Positions 16,789 to 23,066 of a stretch of DNA of 64,000 bases are shown piece by piece. The DNA lies in assembly GCA_027490145.1 (NCBI GenBank), contig JAIXYQ010000008.1:1-64000 (forward strand). Direction: 5' to 3'. A model generated the notes under the pieces. It was not told the origin of the DNA. It did not search any database and was given only the letters and a program-made list of their open reading frames with translations. A program made the position numbers and the translations under genes. The stretch comes from Planctomycetaceae bacterium (GTDB lineage: Bacteria > Planctomycetota > Phycisphaerae > Phycisphaerales > SM1A02). Within the stretch, counting starts at the first letter, position 1. Each line of letters begins with the position of its first letter.

Positions 16789-18256
16789 TGCGAAGGTTGG
16801 GCCGCGCCGAGGCCAAGGCCGCCGCACCAGCCGGGCTGACCTGGCTGTTCCATGCGTACACGCGCTCCAGGGCAGCGGCCTGCTTCAAGGCCGCGAGCCC
16901 GGCATCGCTGACCTTCGTGGTGTGCACGTTGAGCACCTTCAGCCTGGGCATGGCCGCCACGCACGCCAGCGCGGCGTCGCCCACTCCGGTCGAGTCCACA
17001 CGAAGCGACTCGAGGGCGTCGAAGCCCTTCAGGCCCGCCACGCCGGCGTCGGTCACCTGGGATCTCGACAGGTTCAGGTTCACGATCGCCGCAGCCGCCG
17101 GCTGCAGCATGGCCAGGTCCGCATCGCTGAAGGGCGGGGTCGCCAGGCTGGCGTTGATGTCCAGTCGTGGATCATCCTGCGCCAGCGGCTGTGCGATCAC
17201 GCCGCGGGACCGCAGCGCCTGCGCCACCTCGGCGGCGCGCCGTGCGAGGTCGGCATCGAGCGTGGCCGTCGGTCCCTTCACCGCTCCCGGTGCGGCAGCC
17301 ACTCCGGCCGCCACGGCCTCCATCACGCCGCCTTCCTTGATCCAGGTCCGGATCAGCTCGCGCTCGGCGTCGGTCAGGCGTTCGCCTTCCGGGGGCATCG
17401 CATCGGGGTCACTCGCCGGCAACATGATGCGCTGCACGATCAGGCTGGCATCGGGCTCGCCGGCCTTCACGGCCACGCCGTCATCATCCACCTTGGTCAT
17501 CGACGCGGCCGAGTCCATCGCCAGACCGCCCTTGCGCTTCCCATTGCCGTGGCACTCGAAGCAGCGCGATTCGAAGATCGGCAGCACCTGCGCCCGGAAG
17601 TCGACGGTGCCAGCCTTCACCGAACGAACAACGGCGGCACCGCTGGGCGAACCCTCACCAGCCGCAGCGGCAATGGCCTCACCCGGCGAATCCTCGGACT
17701 GGGCGCCATCCATGCCCAACGCCGCGAACAATGCCTTCTCCACGTACCCATCACCGTGCACGAGCTCGCCACCGAAGTGGCCCGCCAGGCCGACACCGAG
17801 GGCGCTCACCATCGTCAGCACCCGTGCAGGCACCAGCCGGGCCTGGGCCGCCGCCGGCGGCTCATCGCGGCGGCGCGTCTTCCACGCGGCGACCAGGAGC
17901 ACCACGGCCATGGCCGTACCCAGCCAGCTGTGCAGGTCCAAGGTCTGCGATGCGTCCTGACCCTCCTGCCATGCGTTGATCCATCCGGTGGCCACGGCAC
18001 CGACGGCCGAGAGCGCAGCCAGCACCATGGCCACGCTGGTGAATTCCGAGACACCGCGTTCACGCCGGGCCCAGCGCCACCCCTCGACCGCGGCCGCAGC
18101 AAGCACCAGGCCGATGGGAAAGTGCACCAACAGCGGGTGAAGGCGCCCCACGAGGCGGAACCACGGCTCAAGGCTCGCGCCCTCCGGGAGCTCGCCCCCC
18201 GCCGCAACCACCAGTCCAAGACTCATCACGACGAAGAGGGCTCCGTGGTGCACCAT
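16769..18256 (-). CDS. Membrane protein with planctomycete cytochrome c domain and leucine-rich repeats
   Basis: The 495-residue product has three parts. The N-terminal third is a DUF2231-like membrane domain with about four helices (39-60, 73-93, 110-128, 145-160) and conserved His residues (RLHPLLVHFPIGL). The centre is a planctomycete cytochrome c domain with the heme motif Cys232-x2-Cys235-His236, GKRKGGLAMD and a distal AMPPEGERLT segment holding the candidate Met ligand. From about 390 there are leucine-rich repeats (VTDAGVAGLKGFDALESLRVDSTGVGDAALA). The heme and LRR would face the periplasm. An electron-transfer or sensing role is likely but unproven. A TAGAGT box lies 6 nt before the ATG at 18256. 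Confidence 0.85.
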   Translation of the reverse strand: MVHHGALFVVMSLGLVVAAGGELPEGASLEPWFRLVGRLHPLLVHFPIGLVLAAAAVEGWRWARRERGVSEFTSVAMVLAALSAVGAVATGWINAWQEGQDASQTLDLHSWLGTAMAVVLLVAAWKTRRRDEPPAAAQARLVPARVLTMVSALGVGLAGHFGGELVHGDGYVEKALFAALGMDGAQSEDSPGEAIAAAAGEGSPSGAAVVRSVKAGTVDFRAQVLPIFESRCFECHGNGKRKGGLAMDSAASMTKVDDDGVAVKAGEPDASLIVQRIMLPASDPDAMPPEGERLTDAERELIRTWIKEGGVMEAVAAGVAAAPGAVKGPTATLDADLARRAAEVAQALRSRGVIAQPLAQDDPRLDINASLATPPFSDADLAMLQPAAAAIVNLNLSRSQVTDAGVAGLKGFDALESLRVDSTGVGDAALACVAAMPRLKVLNVHTTKVSDAGLAALKQAAALERVYAWNSQVSPAGAAALASARPNLRINVGQE

Positions 18257-18262
18257 GAAGGG

Positions 18263-18268
18263 ACTCTA
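18263..18268 (-). promoter_or_regulatory. -10 box TAGAGT for cytochrome c/LRR gene
   Basis: TAGAGT on the minus strand, 6 nt upstream of the ATG at 18256. Confidence 0.5.
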
Positions 18269-18349
18269 CACCGTCATCCGCATCGAGACCAGAACGCTGC
18301 GCCCTGGTCGACGAACGACCTCGACCGCGTCACGGCGACATCCACCGCG

Positions 18350-19606
18350 TCATGACGGCGGCGACGGCTCTCGTCCCGCAACTCCGCCTCGCCGTACCGC
18401 CCGTGAACCGAATCGTTCGGCGATGCGATCGGTGGCTGCATCAAGGGCGCGCTGGCGAGCATGCTCGTGGTCCGGGAACAACCCGCCCGCATCGAGGCCA
18501 CGCTCGAGATTCGAGCACTGGACGCCGATCAGCCGCACGGGCCGAAATCCCGTGGCGGCCCACGCGCGAAGGATGCCGCGAGCCACGTCCCACAGCGTGT
18601 CCGTGCGGTCCGTGGCCTCATCGAGCGACTGCGCTCGCGTGAACGTGCTGAAGTCGCCCAGGCGGATCTTCAGCGTCACGGTCCCGGCGCGGACACCATG
18701 TCGACGCAGCCGGCGCGCGGTGTCCTCCACCAAGGGCAGCAGGTGCTCGGCCACGGCCGCCTCGCTCGGCAGGTCGCTGCCGAAGGTCTCCTCGTGACCG
18801 ATCGATCGGGCCTGTCGACCCGTCACGACATCGCGCGCATCCACGCCACGCGCGAGTGACCACCAGTGCGCGCCGGCATCGCCGAGACGGCGCCGCGCTT
18901 CATCCTCGCCGAGCGCCTGCAGGTCACCGAAGGTCCGGATCCCGGCAGCCTGGACCCGCGGCAGCGTGCGCGGCCCCACGCCCCACATGCGATCGATCGG
19001 CAGTGGAGCGAGCGTTTCCATGGTGCGACCGGGCTCGATCACCGTCACGCCGTCGGGCTTGTGCAGGTCGCTGGCGATCTTCGCCACGAACTTCGACGCC
19101 GCCACGCCGACGCTCACCGTCACGCCCAGTTCCGATCGCGTCCAGCCGCGCACGAGCTCGGCCATCCGTGCACCGCTGCCGTGCAGGCGCTGCGATCCCG
19201 TTGCATCGACGAAGGCCTCGTCCACCGACAGCGGCTCGACGTCCGGACCGATGCGACCGAGGATCGCCATGAAGGATGCACTGAGCTCGCGGTACCGCGC
19301 GCCACGCGGAGGCGCCACGATCGCGTCGGGGCAGAGCCGCAGCGCATGCGCCATCGGCATGGCGCTTCGACAGCCGTGTCGTCGCGCCTCGTAGCTGGCC
19401 GCGGCCACCACCGATCTCGGGCCGCGACCGCCCACGAGCACCGGTCGGCCGCGCCACTCGGGATGATCGAGCTGCTCCACGCTGGCGAAGAACGCATCGA
19501 GATCGGCGTGCAGGATGACGCGAGTCCACGCCGCGCCTGCAGCGAGGTCGGCCCGATGCCCGGCATCCGCACCGCCCGCGCCGTCACCCTCGCCTCCGTG
19601 CTCCAT
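18350..19606 (-). CDS. dinB: DNA polymerase IV (Y-family translesion polymerase)
   Basis: This 418-residue Y-family polymerase copies past damaged bases. Catalytic acidic residues are Asp35 (HADLDAFFASVEQ) and Asp129-Glu130 (EPLSVDEAF). The helix-hairpin-helix region follows (MWGVGPRTLPRVQAAGIRTFGDLQ), and the little-finger domain begins near 250 (SIGHEETFGSDL). There is no obvious C-terminal clamp-binding peptide. The first 25 or so residues are Gly/Ala-rich and atypical, but the ATG at 19606 sits 3 nt after the stop of the HEPN-motif gene, so the two look translationally linked. It is the last gene of a five-gene minus-strand operon. Confidence 0.95.
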   Translation of the reverse strand: MEHGGEGDGAGGADAGHRADLAAGAAWTRVILHADLDAFFASVEQLDHPEWRGRPVLVGGRGPRSVVAAASYEARRHGCRSAMPMAHALRLCPDAIVAPPRGARYRELSASFMAILGRIGPDVEPLSVDEAFVDATGSQRLHGSGARMAELVRGWTRSELGVTVSVGVAASKFVAKIASDLHKPDGVTVIEPGRTMETLAPLPIDRMWGVGPRTLPRVQAAGIRTFGDLQALGEDEARRRLGDAGAHWWSLARGVDARDVVTGRQARSIGHEETFGSDLPSEAAVAEHLLPLVEDTARRLRRHGVRAGTVTLKIRLGDFSTFTRAQSLDEATDRTDTLWDVARGILRAWAATGFRPVRLIGVQCSNLERGLDAGGLFPDHEHARQRALDAATDRIAERFGSRAVRRGGVAGREPSPPS

Positions 19607-19609
19607 CGG

Positions 19610-20305
19610 TCAGTCCACCGGCGGGTAGCAGAGCGCACCCCAGTCGTCGGCGTAGCCGTGTTCCATCATCACGTGCAGCGCCACCATCGTGAACTGCCGC
19701 AGCAGGACCGAGCAGCGCTTGACCGCGCGCCGGTTGTGGCGCCCGCCGTAGCTCGAACCCCCATGGACCAATTGGCACCGCACGAAGTGGATCCGCGCGA
19801 GGAGCCGGGACACCACCAGCGCGTGCTTGCCCTGCGCGAGCAGGCTCCGGGCATCGAAGACCGCGTGGTCGATGCGCTGTCCGTCGACCGGCTCGTCCCA
19901 GAAGAGTCGATTCACGTATCGATCCGCAAAGACCTGCATCACGAGGTCCTTCTGCCGATGCAGGAAGCCCGACAGGATGCCGTCCTCGTCGGCCGCCACG
20001 AGTTGGTCGATGAAGAGCGCCAACGCGCGGCCATCGGTCACCGGTTCGCGCCGCTGCGCATCCCAACGGCCGTAGAGCGCGTTGAGCGCAACCCATTGCT
20101 CGATCAACTGCGTGTCGAGCTCGCTCGCGCCCCGAGCCTCGCTCGCCTCGAGCCAGGTGAGTGCACGATGGATGCGGATCCGCACCTGTTCGTAGAGGCC
20201 CGCGGCGGCGTACGCATCGCGGCGTGGCCGCCACTGCCCGCGCAGCACGCGCGGCGTGATGGGGGCATCGAAGAACGGATGGTCCGCTCCGGCAGGAAGG
20301 CTCAT
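19610..20305 (-). CDS. HEPN-motif protein in fluoride-channel/dinB operon
   Basis: The predicted protein has 231 residues and is largely helical. FVRCQLVHGG gives Arg176-x4-His181, the RxxxxH active-site signature of HEPN RNases, in the form typical of Apea-like HEPN domains (RCQLVHG). An upstream ALNALYGRW segment fits the same domain. The ATG at 20305 overlaps the upstream crcB stop as ATGA, so it is coupled. No adjacent MNT-type antitoxin gene is present. The function is unknown; RNA cleavage is possible if the motif is active. Confidence 0.7.
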   Translation of the reverse strand: MSLPAGADHPFFDAPITPRVLRGQWRPRRDAYAAAGLYEQVRIRIHRALTWLEASEARGASELDTQLIEQWVALNALYGRWDAQRREPVTDGRALALFIDQLVAADEDGILSGFLHRQKDLVMQVFADRYVNRLFWDEPVDGQRIDHAVFDARSLLAQGKHALVVSRLLARIHFVRCQLVHGGSSYGGRHNRRAVKRCSVLLRQFTMVALHVMMEHGYADDWGALCYPPVD

Positions 20306-20724
20306 GCTGCGCAGTATCGCGTGCGGACCCACCGACGCGCCAGCAGGAAGCCCAAGGCACACACGACGCAGCCCGCGAAGCCGTGCAGCACCAGGTCCGT
20401 GGCAGCCGTGGCGGCGTTCCCGGCGCGCCAGAGCAGCGCGGCATCGTCGGCCAGCGCACTCAGGGTGGTCAGCCCGCCGCAGAAGCCGCCCACCAGGAAC
20501 ACCTCGTGCCGCCACCGGTCGCTCCGCCAACGCCAACCCGATCCGTGGCGTTCCATCCAGAGTCCGGCCAGCACGCCGCACAGCGCCGCACCCAGCATGT
20601 TGACGACCAGCGTGCCGGTCCACGCGGGCGCGCCAGCCACGCTGACGCCGTGCGTGATGAGGGATCGAGCGATCGATCCGGCGGCGGCGCCCAACCCCGC
20701 AAGCACCACACTCATGGCACTCAT
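20302..20724 (-). CDS. crcB: CrcB/Fluc family fluoride channel subunit (second of pair)
   Basis: This 140-residue protein has four predicted membrane helices. Family marks include NMLGAALCGVLAG, with the conserved Asn, and GGFCGGLTTLSA, matching the GGxxGGxTTFS motif although the usual Phe is Leu. Fluc channels export fluoride as dual-topology dimers. Where two genes are adjacent, as here, the products usually form a heterodimer. The start overlaps the previous crcB stop by ATGA at 20721-20724. No fluoride riboswitch is evident upstream of the operon. Confidence 0.88.
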   Translation of the reverse strand: MSAMSVVLAGLGAAAGSIARSLITHGVSVAGAPAWTGTLVVNMLGAALCGVLAGLWMERHGSGWRWRSDRWRHEVFLVGGFCGGLTTLSALADDAALLWRAGNAATAATDLVLHGFAGCVVCALGFLLARRWVRTRYCAA

Positions 20725-21098
20725 GTGGCCACCCCGCGCAGCACGGCCAGACACGCCAGCGGACAGCCCACCAGCGTCCCCAGCAGGATGGTCGCCGCGC
20801 GCCACCAGCGGCGCTCATCGACCGCGATCACGGCGTCGAGCGCACAGCCGCTGAAGGTCGTGAAACCGCCGAGCACGCCCGGCACCATCAACAGCCTGAC
20901 CATCGGACGATCGATCAACGGCGCGGCGATCAGGCCGATGACGATCGATCCCACCAGGTTCACGCCGAGCGTGACGCGCCAGGTGCCATGCAGGTGGTGC
21001 ACGGCCACCGACCGTAGCCAGAACCGGATGCCTGCGCCGATGGCGCCTCCGAGGCCGACGAGCAGCAGCTCGCTCATGGACAGACCAGCGTTCGTCAT
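20721..21098 (-). CDS. crcB: CrcB/Fluc family fluoride channel subunit (first of pair)
   Basis: The first subunit of the pair has 125 residues and four helices. It keeps the more canonical motifs: GLGGAIGAGIRFWLR near the N-terminus, NLVGSIVIG, and GGFTTFSGCALD with the phenylalanine-box residue. It is 10 nt downstream of the lipoprotein gene and overlaps the next crcB gene by 4 nt. The canonical copy and the altered copy together suggest an obligate heterodimer. Confidence 0.9.
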   Translation of the reverse strand: MTNAGLSMSELLLVGLGGAIGAGIRFWLRSVAVHHLHGTWRVTLGVNLVGSIVIGLIAAPLIDRPMVRLLMVPGVLGGFTTFSGCALDAVIAVDERRWWRAATILLGTLVGCPLACLAVLRGVAT

Positions 21099-21108
21099 GC
21101 CGGCGCCA

Positions 21109-22392
21109 TCACGGTGCGGGCGACGGTGCTGGCGCCGGTGCGGGCGACGACCCGGTCACCCGCCCCGCCCCTGCCATCGCCGACCACGGATCGACCGTCG
21201 TCCCGAGCTGTCGCTGCACGCGGACCTGCCACGACGGATCGCCCAGGTACACCACCGCGTCCCGGTCCCACAGCAGCCCCGCAAGCTCGCGCGCATCGGC
21301 CTCGGGGATCGATCGCTCCTTCATCCACGCAGCGACCTCCCGTCCGAAACCACTCACGTCATCACGCTGCCACGACGCAAGCACCAGCGCTTCCGAGCCC
21401 GGCCATCGCCGCGCGAGTTCATCGACGATCGCGTCCGAGTTCTCGCGCCATGCTTCATGGAGCGTGCGCACGCCAGGCTCCTTCGTGAAGCGATCCAGCG
21501 TGCCCCAACCACCGCGGCCGAACCAGGTCACCACCACGTAGCCGACGTGGGCCCGAACGCCGAACGATTCGATCGCCACCGCGGCCACGGCATCCGGGCC
21601 GTCCACGTGGCCGAGCAGGCAGTTGCCGGCACCGATCCAGGCCTTGGGCGAAGCGTGGACGAGCGGCAACACGCGGCCATCGTGGCAGCGCACGACGAGC
21701 GCGCCATCGCGCGGTTCCACCGCACCGGCCGGCTTGCGGAACCCGAGCTCGAGCCCACGCTCGGTGGCGTGGCCGCCGGTCATGAGCAGATCGATGCGCG
21801 GCACGTCGAGCACGGCGTGCGCCGCAGCGCCGATCGACGTGGCGTCGAGGCCCGGATCGACCGCGCGGCCATCGTGGTGCAGCGTGAATCGGTGCGCAGC
21901 CTCCTCGCTCCACCAGGCGCTGTGGTCGAACCGCTGCATGGGAAAGTCCGCCGTGCCTGCGGCGATCGACATCGTGAGCGGTTCCGCGTGGCCGACGAGG
22001 CGTCGCGCGCCCTCGGCCGTGCGGGCGGTGATGATGCCCCACGCCACGTCGCTGGCAGGATCGGCGTCGATCGTGCGGAGCGCGCGCTGCAGCGGTGCCG
22101 TCACGTCACGCGCAGCCCGGTTCGGATGGAGCACGATGCCGACCATGCCTGCCTTGCGCCGGCGGAGCGCGTCGACGAGTGCGGCGCGTCCTGCATCGCT
22201 CGATTCGTCGAACTCGATCACCGGAGCCTCCACGCCGTGCTTGTCACGGAGCGCCTCGGCCACATCGAGCCACGCCGGATCAGCGGCAGCGGCCCGGCCG
22301 ATCGCGACCGCATACGTCGCCGGGCCGGGCGATGCCGTACCGTGGTGGGAGCATGAGAGGAACGACGCGAGCGCAACCATCGTCGGGAGCAT
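21109..22392 (-). CDS. Conserved planctomycete-type lipoprotein, unknown function
   Basis: The product has 427 residues and starts with a lipoprotein signal, MLPTMVALASFLSC (Cys14). Distinct sequence blocks are LLMTGGHATERGLELGFR, WIGAGNCLLGHVDGPDAV, YVVVTWFGRGGWGTLDRF and GLLWDRDAVVYLGDPSWQVR. These His- and Cys-containing blocks recall caspase/gingipain-like C25 peptidase cores (a GGHAT block and a later GNC block), but I cannot confirm that. A TAGCAT box lies 6 nt before the ATG at 22392, which supports this start. It heads the operon with two crcB genes, the HEPN gene and dinB, and its first 40 bp overlap the divergent PAP2 gene. Confidence 0.72.
   Translation of the reverse strand: MLPTMVALASFLSCSHHGTASPGPATYAVAIGRAAAADPAWLDVAEALRDKHGVEAPVIEFDESSDAGRAALVDALRRRKAGMVGIVLHPNRAARDVTAPLQRALRTIDADPASDVAWGIITARTAEGARRLVGHAEPLTMSIAAGTADFPMQRFDHSAWWSEEAAHRFTLHHDGRAVDPGLDATSIGAAAHAVLDVPRIDLLMTGGHATERGLELGFRKPAGAVEPRDGALVVRCHDGRVLPLVHASPKAWIGAGNCLLGHVDGPDAVAAVAIESFGVRAHVGYVVVTWFGRGGWGTLDRFTKEPGVRTLHEAWRENSDAIVDELARRWPGSEALVLASWQRDDVSGFGREVAAWMKERSIPEADARELAGLLWDRDAVVYLGDPSWQVRVQRQLGTTVDPWSAMAGAGRVTGSSPAPAPAPSPAP
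22338..22343 (+). promoter_or_regulatory. Possible -10 box TACCGT for PAP2 gene
   Basis: TACCGT ends 9 nt before the ATG at 22353. It lies inside the coding region of the divergent lipoprotein gene. Confidence 0.3.
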
Positions 22393-23066
22393 CGCCCGAT
22401 GCTACGGGCGCTCGTTGGATTCCCCGTGCATGGCACGCGTGGCTGGATGCCAGCCCGCGCGTGGCACCCGCGGCGTGCGGCGCCTGGTGGGTCGTCCTGT
22501 GGGCCATCGTCTGGTTCGGCTCGGCCTGGTTGTCGTCGTTCTGGCCCCAACGGATCGAACTGGCACTCGATCTCGAGCGCACGGCGGAACCGCATGACTG
22601 GATGATCCCCGTCTACGCGAGCTATGACCTCGTCGCGGCCTTCCTGCCGCTCTTTTGCCGTGGGTGGCGTGACTACGCGGTGCTCGGCGGGACGATCCTG
22701 CTGCAGACCCTCGTGGCGTGCACGATCTACGTCGTGCTGCCGCAGCGCCTGGCCTTCTCGACCACCGACACCGGCGCGGTCTGGGACTGGCTCTCGGGCA
22801 TGACCAATCTGCCCCATCCGGGCCTCTATTCGTATGCACCGAGCATGCACGTCGCGGGTGCGATCGCGATCGGCATGTTCTTCGCGCCGCGATTGGGTCG
22901 CACCGCGATGCTGGCACTGTGGACCTGGTGCATCGCCGTGATCGCGAGCACCTGGATGGTGCAGGAGCACCATCTCGCGGACATCGCCTCGGGCATCGTG
23001 CTCGCCCTGCTGATTCGTCCACGAACGGTTGCCTCGGCCCCGGCCCGACCTACCATGTCCTCGTGA
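22353..23066 (+). CDS. PAP2-superfamily membrane phosphatase/phosphotransferase
   Basis: The ATG at 22353 gives 237 residues. GGGAG and a TACCGT box precede it. A GTG at 22461 is an alternative that would remove the overlap with the divergent gene. Several membrane helices are evident. The PAP2 signature appears as YAPSMHVAGAIAIG (PSMH instead of PSGH) and WMVQEHHLADIASG, with the second His and the Asp. The PSMH/HxxAD form is that of the PAP2_3 or inositol phosphorylceramide synthase-like branch, which acts on lipid phosphates. The exact lipid is unknown. The stop overlaps the next gene as GTGA, so the three genes to 27411 are probably one operon. Confidence 0.75.
   Translation: MRGTTRAQPSSGASPDATGARWIPRAWHAWLDASPRVAPAACGAWWVVLWAIVWFGSAWLSSFWPQRIELALDLERTAEPHDWMIPVYASYDLVAAFLPLFCRGWRDYAVLGGTILLQTLVACTIYVVLPQRLAFSTTDTGAVWDWLSGMTNLPHPGLYSYAPSMHVAGAIAIGMFFAPRLGRTAMLALWTWCIAVIASTWMVQEHHLADIASGIVLALLIRPRTVASAPARPTMSS
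22399..22404 (-). promoter_or_regulatory. -10 box TAGCAT for lipoprotein-crcB-crcB-HEPN-dinB operon
   Basis: TAGCAT on the minus strand, 6 nt upstream of the ATG at 22392. It lies inside the divergent PAP2 frame. Confidence 0.5.

Noticed and set aside
18350..22392. Classical HEPN-MNT toxin-antitoxin pair
   Set aside because: No nucleotidyltransferase-type partner is adjacent to the HEPN-motif gene; its neighbours are crcB and dinB.
22392..22460. Fluoride riboswitch controlling the crcB operon
   Set aside because: The operon appears to start with a -10 box 6 nt before the first ATG, leaving no leader for a riboswitch.
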